NCBI GenBank assembly: GCA_964505195.1
Contig: CAZDGV010000053.1
Coordinates: 1-6,737, forward strand
Direction: 5' to 3'
From: CAZDGV01 sp964505195
GTDB taxonomy: Bacteria; Bacteroidota; Bacteroidia; Chitinophagales; Chitinophagaceae
DNA: 6,737 nucleotides
Made by a program: the position numbers and the translations under genes. The notes beneath the pieces are model-generated. The model saw only the letters and a list, made by a program, of their open reading frames with translations, was not told where the DNA came from and made no database searches. Shown here one piece after another: positions 1 through 6,222 of the stretch (position 1 is the first letter of the stretch; every line of letters begins with the position of its first letter).

Positions 1-902
1 CCTTCAAACAAACAGGTGATATCTCTGTAAGATCCGCATCCATTTTCTTCCTGTATACGCACCGAGGATTTTGTAAAAGTAAAATACAATACACAAGGCG
101 AATTGGGATCACGGAAAACGGCTTTCTGCTGATCAATCCATGTCGCTTCTCCTTTCAGCTCACCAATACACGCATCTTTCTGTTTACTGAAATGAATAAA
201 AAACTGTAAGGTTTTATTTGTACCGCCGTCGCGGATCGAAACCAAATTCTTCTGATCGGTAGCATAGTCTGCCGCAAACTTATTTGTACGCGGAAAACTG
301 TCTATCGGATTGCCTCTGATTTCAGCACTCAAATCTTCGTTACTATTGGTCATCACCAAAATAAAAGCACCCGTTTGATCTAGATAAAAAATAGTTTCGC
401 GAATCCGTAAACTACCATTGCGCTTTTTTTCTTCCACCATCGTAATATTATAGCGCCCATCAATTTTGCAATAGCGAGTTATGCCCTGTTCAGTATTGCC
501 GCCTCCTATCTGCTTAACTGCAACATATTCGTTTTTGCGGTTGAAATAAAACAAATAAGCCGAGGCCTTTTTCCCTTTCACTGATTTCAATAACAGATAA
601 TGCCCTTTCTCAGCATCTTCTACTTTACCTAATACATACAAACGAAGATTTTTGGGTGAGGAAAAAAAGTTGCCTGATACGGAATCGGGCAAATAAGCAA
701 GAAAATCAGTGGTATTGATTTTGGAAGAATCCGGCTCTTTTTTACGGAGCGTTGTATCATGTACAACGACAGGCAGGGATGACACCGGAGCAAGGGCGAT
801 GAACTCAGCAACGGTGAGTCCATCATCAGTAATTTTTTTTGAAAGCTTCTGCTTGCAGCCTAGCTGCAAACAAATCAACAGCAGCCAAAAAATTTGTCGC
901 AC
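1..902 (-). CDS. Uncharacterised lipoprotein, C-terminus cut by window edge
   Basis: An open frame of 300 codons runs without a stop from a GTG at 902-900 to the left edge, so the C-terminus lies outside the window. The N-terminus (MRQIFWLLLICLQLGCKQK) is a short charged start, a hydrophobic stretch and a lipobox-like LQLGC with Cys16 as the candidate lipidated residue; Gln at -3 is atypical, though lipoboxes are loose in this phylum. The product is inferred to be a lipoprotein of the periplasm or outer membrane. A polar linker (about residues 20-75) precedes a mixed alpha/beta body. The end seen here has four cysteines (245, 270, 289, 297), the last two in a GCGSYRDITC segment, possibly forming two disulfides. 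I do not recognise the family with confidence. No ATG lies in frame before the upstream TAA (920-918), so GTG is the best start. An out-of-frame ATG at 931-929 would join this frame if the A8 run at 904-911 gained one base. Confidence 0.8.
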   Translation of the reverse strand, partial: MRQIFWLLLICLQLGCKQKLSKKITDDGLTVAEFIALAPVSSLPVVVHDTTLRKKEPDSSKINTTDFLAYLPDSVSGNFFSSPKNLRLYVLGKVEDAEKGHYLLLKSVKGKKASAYLFYFNRKNEYVAVKQIGGGNTEQGITRYCKIDGRYNITMVEEKKRNGSLRIRETIFYLDQTGAFILVMTNSNEDLSAEIRGNPIDSFPRTNKFAADYATDQKNLVSIRDGGTNKTLQFFIHFSKQKDACIGELKGEATWIDQQKAVFRDPNSPCVLYFTFTKSSVRIQEENGCGSYRDITCLFE

Positions 903-971
903 GTTTTTTTTATGAAATTAACCTTTTCCATCCGAACCAACACAAAGGAATACCACAACTCAAGAAATTAT

Positions 972-999
972 TTTAGATTTGTCTAAATTTTAAATTAGA
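972..999. promoter_or_regulatory. Candidate DtxR/MntR-type metal-box operator with three half-sites
   Basis: TTTAGA (972-977) and TCTAAA (982-987) form a perfect inverted repeat around a 4-base centre (TTTG). TCTAA (982-986) forms a second, imperfect inverted repeat with TTAGA (995-999). The middle half-site is shared, and the two dyad centres are 11 bases apart, about one helical turn. AT-rich TTAGG/TTAGA-like inverted repeats are typical of DtxR/MntR/IdeR operators. The next gene, which starts one base after the last half-site and its following G, encodes a DtxR-family protein. Autoregulation by metal-loaded repressor is inferred; binding is not shown. Confidence 0.6.
974..981 (+). promoter_or_regulatory. 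Candidate Bacteroidota -7 promoter element for the regulator-ZIP operon
   Basis: TAGATTTG matches the Bacteroidota -7 consensus TAnnTTTG exactly and ends 19 bases before the ATG at 1001. I find no TTG/TTTG -33 element at the usual 17-23 base spacing, so the promoter is either weak or helped by another factor. The element lies wholly inside the left palindrome at 972-987, the arrangement expected if bound repressor blocks RNA polymerase. Confidence 0.5.
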
Positions 1000-1000
1000 G

Positions 1001-1657
1001 ATGTCCTACACCATCGCAGAAGAAAACTACATTAAAGCCATCTGGCGCTTGCAGCAACAGGCATCTCCGGTGAGCACCAACGACTTGTCCACCGCACTTC
1101 AAACGCGTCCTGCATCTGTAACCGACATGCTGAAACGCTTACATGAGAAGAAAATATTGCATCATGAACCTTACCATGGTGTAACGCTTAGCAATGAAGG
1201 CAAAAAAGTTGCGCTGCATATTATTCGCAGGCATCGCCTCTGGGAGTTTTTTCTAGTAGAAAAATTACAGTTCGGGTGGGACCAGGTTCATGCCATTGCA
1301 GAAGAGTTGGAACATGTGAGCAGCAAGGAGTTGATTGATCGACTGGATGCCTATCTGGATTTTCCAAAAGCAGATCCTCATGGCGACCCCATTCCCGACC
1401 GCTTGGGAAAGATGGAAACCGCCAAAAGAAAAGCACTGGATACACTTCCTCTCTACACCAAGGCGAAGGTTTCGGCAGTAACTGACCAGAGCAGCGATAT
1501 ACTTGAACTGCTCCAGCACAAAAAAATTAATATTGGCACGCAGGTGGAGATTACCAAGCGCTTTGCCTTCGATGCATCTATGGAAATTAAAATCAACAAC
1601 GATACCACCACGCCCATTACAGCCCAACTGGCACAAAATATTCTTGTTACAACATGA
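1001..1657 (+). CDS. DtxR/MntR-family metal-dependent transcriptional repressor
   Basis: This 218-residue protein has the full three-part layout of long DtxR regulators. A winged helix (about 1-70) contains the recognition helix near RPASVTDMLKRL. The metal-binding/dimerisation domain (about 71-140) contains RRHRLWE and HAIAEELEHVSS. A C-terminal FeoA/SH3-like domain spans about 155-216. By alignment from memory to DtxR, the ancillary site is intact (His78, Glu82, His97). The primary site reads Asn9, Glu101, Glu104, His105: Glu replaces DtxR Cys102, as in MntR, and Asn replaces DtxR Met10 / MntR Asp8. MntR Glu11 corresponds to Lys12. The protein should bind DNA as a dimer when loaded with Mn(II) or Fe(II) and repress metal uptake. 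Its stop overlaps the ZIP start by four bases (ATGA), which suggests translational coupling. The candidate operator directly upstream suggests autoregulation. The family call is firm; the metal is not. Confidence 0.93.
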   Translation: MSYTIAEENYIKAIWRLQQQASPVSTNDLSTALQTRPASVTDMLKRLHEKKILHHEPYHGVTLSNEGKKVALHIIRRHRLWEFFLVEKLQFGWDQVHAIAEELEHVSSKELIDRLDAYLDFPKADPHGDPIPDRLGKMETAKRKALDTLPLYTKAKVSAVTDQSSDILELLQHKKINIGTQVEITKRFAFDASMEIKINNDTTTPITAQLAQNILVTT

Positions 1658-2481
1658 TGCACCACATTGAACGTTTCATGACAGAAGTTGGCCCGGTATG
1701 GGCTGCATTCTTTGCTACCTTATTCACCTGGCTGGTAACTGCTGCGGGTGCTTCGCTGGTATTTTTCTTTCGCACAATGAGCCGCGGCATACTTGATCCC
1801 ATGTTGGGATTTACCGGAGGTGTGATGGTGGCGGCCAGCTTTTGGTCGCTCTTAAACCCTGCTATTGAAATTTCAGAAAAGTTGTATCCGGGCATGAGCT
1901 GGATGCCAGCAGCAACAGGTTTTTTAGCAGGTGCGATGTTTATTTACTTTCTAGACAAACTCACTCCTCATTTACACCTCAACTTTGGATTAGAAGAAAC
2001 AGAAGGCGTAAAAACCAAATTGCATAAAACTACTTTGCTGATTCTTGCCATCACCCTGCATAACATTCCGGAGGGACTGGCAGTAGGTGTATTGTTCGGT
2101 GCGGCAGCCATGGGCATTCCCGATACATCCACTGCTGCAGCCATTGCACTCGCCATTGGTATTGGCATACAAAATTTCCCGGAAGGCATTGCGGTTTCCA
2201 TGCCGCTACGTAGACAAGGCGTTACGCGTTTTAGAAGCTTTTGGTACGGACAACTTTCTGCCATCGTGGAGCCTGTTGCAGGTGTGATCGGCGCAGTAGC
2301 AGTAATTTATATGCAACCCGTACTTCCTTTTGCACTAGCATTTGCAGCAGGCGCCATGATATTTGTGGTGGTAGAAGAAGTCATTCCGGAAACACAAAGA
2401 GATCGATATACCGACCGCTCGGTGCTGGCATTTATTGCCGGCTTTCTGGTAATGATGATATTGGATGTATCGCTGGGTTAG
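1654..2481 (+). CDS. ZIP-family divalent metal transporter
   Basis: This 275-residue inner-membrane protein has about eight predicted membrane helices and belongs to the ZIP (ZupT/GufA-like) family, which moves Zn(II), Fe(II), Mn(II) or related ions into the cytoplasm. The signature metal-site helices are present: HNIPEG at 136-141 and QNFPEG at 173-178, giving His136, Asn137, Glu140, Gln173, Asn174 and Glu177. Glu206 (in VEP) lies at the spacing expected for the later transport-site glutamate of the Bordetella ZIP. A short charged loop (about 105-125, PHLHL...KLHK) joins helices 3 and 4, where ZIPs often have a histidine-bearing loop. The start overlaps the regulator stop (ATGA). The next codon is also ATG (1657), and Met9 is a further possible start. 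Sharing a transcript with a metal-sensing repressor suggests feedback: a metal-replete cell shuts off importer and repressor together. Substrate preference cannot be read from sequence. Confidence 0.93.
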   Translation: MMHHIERFMTEVGPVWAAFFATLFTWLVTAAGASLVFFFRTMSRGILDPMLGFTGGVMVAASFWSLLNPAIEISEKLYPGMSWMPAATGFLAGAMFIYFLDKLTPHLHLNFGLEETEGVKTKLHKTTLLILAITLHNIPEGLAVGVLFGAAAMGIPDTSTAAAIALAIGIGIQNFPEGIAVSMPLRRQGVTRFRSFWYGQLSAIVEPVAGVIGAVAVIYMQPVLPFALAFAAGAMIFVVVEEVIPETQRDRYTDRSVLAFIAGFLVMMILDVSLG

Positions 2482-2534
2482 CCCTGCTTACAACTAAACA
2501 GCAAACATTGCATTAAAAAAGCAAATCGGATTCC
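2482..2534. other. Convergent intergenic gap without a clear terminator
   Basis: The 53 bases between the convergent ZIP and outer-membrane protein genes hold only a 4-base inverted repeat (TTGC/GCAA) around an A-rich loop near 2509-2525. There is no GC-rich stem with a T-run on either strand. Termination may be Rho-dependent or the transcripts may overlap. Confidence 0.4.
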
Positions 2535-3119
2535 TTAAAAGGCAAGTCCAACCCCAACCTGTAAACCCTGGTTGCGCCATTTTTCCTGATTAGGTAGATC
2601 GCTGATATCCGACAGACCAATCACGTAGCGGCCATAAATACGAAAGCTGAGAATATTGAGCTGTGCTCCTGCAAGCATGGATAAATCACCTTGCTTGAAA
2701 GCATCCACGCCATTCTGCAAGAGATTTTTATTCCGATCCATCAGTATACCAAACTGCGGACCAGCCTGCAGCGTTAAAACTTTTCCAGGTTTGTAGTTCA
2801 GCAGCACGGGCACGCTGATATAATTCAACTTAAGATCGGATATACGTAAATTTTGTTGATAGATGTTATTGAAACCGCTTACGGTATCCACCTTCACCTG
2901 ATTCCAAAGCAACTCAGGCTGAAATGCCCACTTATCCCCCAGCTTCAGCTCCAGAAAAAATCCGGCATGATAGCTCAGCTCATACTGATCACTGAAACGC
3001 TGTCCTTCGATCTTTCCGAGGTTTGCTCCCACTTTCGGACCAAATTTCAAACCCTGAGCAGAAACGCCCAATGCTGATAAAAATAAAAGTCCGACGAGGA
3101 TGAGTCTTGCTTTTTTCAT
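2535..3119 (-). CDS. PorT-family outer-membrane beta-barrel protein
   Basis: This 194-residue protein starts with a classic Sec signal peptide (MKKARLILVGLLFLSALGVSA, cleavage expected after Ala21). The mature part has alternating hydrophobic/polar strands ending in a C-terminal aromatic residue (GVGLAF). The pattern FGPKVGANLGKI...YHAGFFLELKLGDKWAFQPELLWNQ, then NYISVPVLLNYKP and LQAGPQFGILM, is typical of the small eight-stranded barrels annotated 'outer membrane beta-barrel protein' or PorT family (Pfam OMP_b-brl_2) in Bacteroidota. Such paralogues are numerous and mostly of unknown function, so this is not evidence for the PorT of type IX secretion. It lies 96 bases downstream of the phosphoesterase on the same strand. 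The gap contains strong inverted repeats, so expression may be partly uncoupled from the upstream gene. Confidence 0.85.
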   Translation of the reverse strand: MKKARLILVGLLFLSALGVSAQGLKFGPKVGANLGKIEGQRFSDQYELSYHAGFFLELKLGDKWAFQPELLWNQVKVDTVSGFNNIYQQNLRISDLKLNYISVPVLLNYKPGKVLTLQAGPQFGILMDRNKNLLQNGVDAFKQGDLSMLAGAQLNILSFRIYGRYVIGLSDISDLPNQEKWRNQGLQVGVGLAF

Positions 3120-3137
3120 AAATTAAATATTGATAGT

Positions 3138-3183
3138 GGGCATAAAAATAATTGAATTATCAGCTTTTAAAGCTGTTATGCCC
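3138..3183 (-). repeat. 8-base inverted repeat enclosing a nested 15-base palindrome
   Basis: GGGCATAA (3138-3145) and TTATGCCC (3176-3183) are perfect reverse complements separated by 30 bases. Inside them, directly next to the right arm, CAGCTTTTAAAGCTG (3161-3175) is a perfect palindrome with a single central base. In the minus-strand transcript this could form a stem carrying an inner hairpin, ending 18 bases before the start codon of the outer-membrane protein gene. There is no T-run following, so it is not a simple intrinsic terminator. Confidence 0.6.
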
Positions 3184-3211
3184 GTTAATCTGCATTTTTT
3201 AACAAAACGGG
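3181..3211 (-). repeat. 6-base inverted repeat sharing an arm with the adjacent repeat
   Basis: CCCGTT (3181-3186) and AACGGG (3206-3211) are perfect reverse complements with a 19-base AT-rich loop, placed just after the phosphoesterase stop codon. TTAAC-type bases inside the loop could lengthen the stem. The CCC at 3181-3183 is also the end of the right arm of the 3138-3183 repeat, so the two stems cannot form together. It could be a weak terminator for the phosphoesterase or one state of a switch. Confidence 0.5.
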
Positions 3212-3215
3212 TGGA

Positions 3216-4469
3216 TCAAGCGAGCTCAATCAGGGTAATTTCCGGCAGCATTCCCACTCTGCCGGGATAACCGATAAATCCGAAGCCTCTGTTAACATAA
3301 AGGTGCTGCTGCTTTTCAGAATATAAGCCTGCCCACTGACGATACACATACTGCACGGGGCTCCAGCGGAAGCCCGGTATCGATACACCAAACTGCATAC
3401 CATGTGTGTGCCCCGAAAGCGTGAGCTGAATATCGGGGTATTGTCGCACTTCCTTATCCCAGTGCGAAGGATCATGACTCATGAGAATTTTCACCGGTAT
3501 GTCGGCTGTACCTTGATATGCCTGAGAAAGATTTCCGAATGAGGGAAACCCAACTTTGGCGCTGATATTATCCACGCCAAGCAAGGCAATGCGTTCTCCT
3601 TCCTTTTCAAGCAGCACATGAGTATTGCTTAAGGTTTGCCAGCCCAATGCACGGTGCACTGCCTTAACTTTTTCAGCATTTTGCAGCTGCATTTGCACAC
3701 GCGCCTCCTTGGTTTCGCCCTGCGGAAAGCCATAATCATGGTTGCCTAAGGTGGCATACACGCCATAGGTTGCTTTCAGCTGGGAGAAAAGATGCATGTA
3801 AGGCTGCATCTCGTCGGCGGCATAGTTTACCAGATCGCCGGTAAAAAGAATGAGATCGGGCTGTTGCGCATTGATTTTTTCAATGCCCTTTTGCACCGCA
3901 TTGACATCGGTAAAACTGCCACTATGTATATCGCTCACATGTACAATGCGCAACCCTTTGAATACTGCGGGCAGTTGCGCGATGGGCAGCAAGAGCTTTT
4001 CCAGCTGATACTTGTATTTATTGCCAAACCCGTAAAGCAGAGAGCTAAACAATCCCCCGCCCATGGCGAATCCTACCCAGCTTAAAAACTGAGAACGCGT
4101 AATACCATCTGTTTGTCCACCTTTACCCGCATCCTGCACCGGCACAAATGCCTGATATGCCCAGAGGATGATTCTGCGCAAATCATCAGCAAGAAAGAAT
4201 ACACTTGCCAGCAGTTTTGCCAAGAAAAGTCCGATCACGGTTGCAAAGGCATAGGTTCTAAGTAACTTGTGCCAGCCCTCAAAACTGGTAAAGGCGATGG
4301 AAAGCATTAGTCCGATCGAAACGGCCGACACACCCCAGTAGCCGATATAAACAGCCCAACGCACCCGAGGATGGCTATAGGCCACAATGGTTTTCACTGC
4401 CTGAAAAACATAAAAATCCAGGGCGATCAGCAACATCAAAAATATCCAGGAGCCAGCCAAGCGTTTCAT
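3216..4469 (-). CDS. Membrane-anchored calcineurin-like metallophosphoesterase
   Basis: This 417-residue protein has two parts. Residues 1-110 contain about four hydrophobic helices (near 7-29, 37-60, 72-93 and a weaker one around 98-110), followed by a linker and another hydrophobic stretch near 128-147. Residues 172-417 are a calcineurin-like phosphoesterase domain of the YkuE/YaeI type. The metal-site motifs are all present: VSDIHSG (Asp180, His182), TGDLVN (Asp212), GNHD (Asn243, His244), MSHDP (His332) and SGHTHG (His354, His356). It should bind two divalent metal ions and cleave phosphoesters. YaeI relatives act on lipid-linked substrates, but the substrate here is unknown. By family precedent the catalytic domain may face the periplasm; topology is not settled by sequence. 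The start ATG (4469-4467) opens directly onto the first membrane helix. The gene is divergent from the UPF0173 gene and upstream of the barrel-protein gene. Confidence 0.92.
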   Translation of the reverse strand: MKRLAGSWIFLMLLIALDFYVFQAVKTIVAYSHPRVRWAVYIGYWGVSAVSIGLMLSIAFTSFEGWHKLLRTYAFATVIGLFLAKLLASVFFLADDLRRIILWAYQAFVPVQDAGKGGQTDGITRSQFLSWVGFAMGGGLFSSLLYGFGNKYKYQLEKLLLPIAQLPAVFKGLRIVHVSDIHSGSFTDVNAVQKGIEKINAQQPDLILFTGDLVNYAADEMQPYMHLFSQLKATYGVYATLGNHDYGFPQGETKEARVQMQLQNAEKVKAVHRALGWQTLSNTHVLLEKEGERIALLGVDNISAKVGFPSFGNLSQAYQGTADIPVKILMSHDPSHWDKEVRQYPDIQLTLSGHTHGMQFGVSIPGFRWSPVQYVYRQWAGLYSEKQQHLYVNRGFGFIGYPGRVGMLPEITLIELA

Positions 4470-4480
4470 AAGTGTGGATG

Positions 4481-4492
4481 ATGTTTGAACAT
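4481..4492. repeat. Palindrome ATGTT-TG-AACAT, left member of a pair
   Basis: ATGTTTGAACAT is a perfect 5-base inverted repeat around TG, 11 bases upstream of the phosphoesterase start codon. It uses the same half-sites as the palindrome at 4545-4554, with centres 63 bases apart. It may be one half of an operator pair in the divergent promoter region. Confidence 0.4.
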
Positions 4493-4544
4493 GAGGGTTT
4501 TGGAATCGGGGACCGCAAATTTCGGCGCATTTTCTGTGACGACA

Positions 4545-4554
4545 ATGTTAACAT
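4545..4554. repeat. Palindrome ATGTTAACAT, right member of a pair
   Basis: ATGTTAACAT is a perfect 10-base palindrome with the same ATGTT/AACAT half-sites as 4481-4492 but no spacer. It ends 13 bases before the -33-like TTTG of the rightward promoter, a position suited to either an activator or a repressor. Confidence 0.4.
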
Positions 4555-4567
4555 CGCGCAGCCCGGC

Positions 4568-4602
4568 TTTGTTCCCTTATTTGGCGCGAAACCTTATTTT
4601 TG
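4568..4602 (+). promoter_or_regulatory. Bacteroidota-type promoter for the UPF0173 hydrolase gene
   Basis: TTTG (4568-4571) is followed after 23 bases by TATTTTTG (4595-4602), an exact match to TAnnTTTG. The spacing lies at the long end of the TTG-N17-23-TAnnTTTG pattern reported for Flavobacterium. Transcription would start around 4608-4612, giving a leader of about 50 bases before the ATG at 4660. It may also drive parA and parB, since no comparable element was found in the 24 bases before parA. Confidence 0.6.
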
Positions 4603-4659
4603 TCGGACTGGCTAAGGAAAACCTGCCTTGCGCATTTTATTCCGAAAAACTCAACGGTA

Positions 4660-5340
4660 ATGAAACTCACATACTTGGGACACGCGTGCTTTATGGTGAC
4701 CGTAAACGGCAAGCAATTGCTGTTCGACCCCTTTGTGCGTCCCAACCCGCTGGCTTCGGAAATAGACATTGATAAAATTGAGGCAGATTATATCCTCATC
4801 AGTCACGGCCACGCTGATCATATTGCCGATGCGGCCGATATTGCAAGGCGCACAGGCGCAACGATCATCGCTGCTTTCGAAATTACCAACTGGTTGCAGC
4901 AGCAGGGCATAGAAAAAGTACATGGCATGAATATCGGCGGCAAATGGCGCTTTGATTTTGGCACGGTAAAATGCGTGGTAGCGCAACATTCCTCGGTATT
5001 ACCCGACGGAACTTACGGAGGCAACCCCATGGGCTTTGTGATTTCCGGCGGCGACAAGAACTTTTATTATAGCGGCGATACGGCGCTAACGCTCGACATG
5101 CAGCTGATTCCGCAGTTTGCCGTTCCCGACTTCTGCATTCTGCCCATAGGAGATAATTTTACCATGGGAACAGAAGATGCAGCCAGAGCCGCACATATGA
5201 TCAATTGTAAAACCGTAGTTGGTGTACACTATAACACCTTTCCGCCAATACAGATTGATACGACCGCAGCAAAAGCAAAATTTGCGCAAAACGGACTAGA
5301 ACTTTTACTGCCATCCATAGGAGAAAGCATTGAATTATAA
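4660..5340 (+). CDS. UPF0173-family metal-dependent hydrolase (metallo-beta-lactamase fold)
   Basis: This 226-residue cytoplasmic protein has the usual UPF0173 length and begins with the family's standard opening MKLTYLGHACF. The metal-binding motif SHGHADH supplies His49, His51, Asp53 and His54, with His110 (AQHSS), Asp140 (YYSGDT) and His190 (GVHYNTFPPI) completing the two-metal site. IGDNFTMG (163-170) is a further family signature. The reaction and substrate of this family are not established. The frame stays open upstream to a TTG at 4600, but that codon lies within the promoter -7 element and the extra 20 residues match nothing in the family, so ATG 4660 is chosen. parA follows after 24 bases on the same strand and is probably co-transcribed. 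Confidence 0.92.
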   Translation: MKLTYLGHACFMVTVNGKQLLFDPFVRPNPLASEIDIDKIEADYILISHGHADHIADAADIARRTGATIIAAFEITNWLQQQGIEKVHGMNIGGKWRFDFGTVKCVVAQHSSVLPDGTYGGNPMGFVISGGDKNFYYSGDTALTLDMQLIPQFAVPDFCILPIGDNFTMGTEDAARAAHMINCKTVVGVHYNTFPPIQIDTTAAKAKFAQNGLELLLPSIGESIEL

Positions 5341-5364
5341 AATATAGACATCGCAATACAACAC

Positions 5365-6186
5365 ATGGCCAGAATTATCGGAATCGCAAATCAAAAAGGA
5401 GGGGTAGGAAAAACCACTACTGCCATTAACCTGGCGGCAAGTTTGGCCGTGCTGGAATACAAAACACTGCTGGTTGATGCAGATCCGCAAGCCAACAGCA
5501 CAACGGGTGTCGGCTTTGATCTGCATAATATCACCAACAGCTTGTACGATTGCTTCGTAAACCGTACCGATGCCAAAGAAGTGGTACTGAAAACGGAGAT
5601 TCCCAATTTAGATCTGATTCCTTCGCATATCGACCTGGTAGGTGCGGAAATTGAAATGATCAACTACCCCAGTCGGGAAACCGTGCTGAAGGGATTGCTG
5701 GAACCGCTGCGCAGCGAATACGATTTTATCATCATCGACTGCTCACCTTCTCTAGGACTCATCACCGTAAATGCACTAACCGCTGCCGATTCGGTGGTGA
5801 TACCCGTGCAGGCAGAATTTTTTGCACTGGAAGGATTAGGCAAACTACTCAACACAGTAAAAATTGTACAAAACCGACTTAACCCATCGTTGGTGATTGA
5901 AGGTATTTTAATGACACTGTACGATATGCGATTACGTTTGTGTAATCAGGTACTCAGCGAAGTAAAAAGACATTTCGAAGGCATTGTATTCGATTCGGTC
6001 ATTCATCGTAATGCCCGCCTCAGTGAAGCACCCAGCTTTGGCAAGCCGGTTATTTTATACGATGCAGACTGCAAGGGTGCACAAAACTATCTGCATCTTG
6101 CAAAAGAAATTCTGCAACGCAATAACCTAACCAAAATACGACAGGAAGATAAAATTCTGGACCTTGAAAACGAAGACGAGGGCTGA
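5365..6186 (+). CDS. parA: ParA/Soj-family chromosome-partitioning ATPase
   Basis: This 273-residue protein is a compact ParA of the chromosomal Soj type, with no N-terminal HTH domain as in P1-type plasmid ParAs. The deviant Walker A motif KGGVGKTT (11-18) includes the signature Lys11 and catalytic Lys16. Walker A' is VDADPQAN (37-44, with Asp38 and Asp40), and Walker B is FIIIDCSPSLG with Asp125. ATP-bound dimers of the family coat DNA nonspecifically; ParB-parS stimulates hydrolysis, and the resulting gradient moves sister origins apart. The C-terminus carries a short acidic tail (ILDLENEDEG). parB follows after 36 bases, and the UPF0173 gene precedes it by 24. The pairing supports a chromosomal origin-segregation role. 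A role in plasmid partition is less likely given the housekeeping-type neighbours. Confidence 0.96.
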   Translation: MARIIGIANQKGGVGKTTTAINLAASLAVLEYKTLLVDADPQANSTTGVGFDLHNITNSLYDCFVNRTDAKEVVLKTEIPNLDLIPSHIDLVGAEIEMINYPSRETVLKGLLEPLRSEYDFIIIDCSPSLGLITVNALTAADSVVIPVQAEFFALEGLGKLLNTVKIVQNRLNPSLVIEGILMTLYDMRLRLCNQVLSEVKRHFEGIVFDSVIHRNARLSEAPSFGKPVILYDADCKGAQNYLHLAKEILQRNNLTKIRQEDKILDLENEDEG

Positions 6187-6222
6187 TGAAAAATTCAAAC
6201 CCCTTCAAAACAAAGTAAACAC

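Noticed and set aside
709..915. Plus-strand 68-codon open frame opposite the lipoprotein gene
   Set aside because: It lies antisense to the much longer minus-strand lipoprotein frame, and its composition looks non-coding.
2482..2534. Possible bidirectional terminator between convergent genes
   Set aside because: Only a 4-base TTGC/GCAA stem with an A-rich loop is visible; no stable stem followed by a T-run on either strand.
3143..3150. TATTTTTA on the minus strand as a -7 element for the barrel-protein gene
   Set aside because: It differs from TAnnTTTG at the last base and has no TTG at the expected spacing upstream; too weak in AT-rich DNA.
4481..4492. ATGTTTGAACAT as a parS-like site near parAB
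   Set aside because: It lacks the CACGTG core of the TGTTNCACGTGNAACA consensus; no other parS candidate was found by eye.
4600..4659. TTG start extending the UPF0173 protein by 20 residues
   Set aside because: The TTG lies in the promoter -7 element, and the extension precedes the family's standard N-terminus MKLTYLGHAC.
6186..6218. 10-codon frame (MKNSNPFKTK) starting on the parA stop and ending just before parB
   Set aside because: It is too short, has no coding signal, and the TGATG overlap is easily fortuitous. A leader-peptide role is possible but unsupported.
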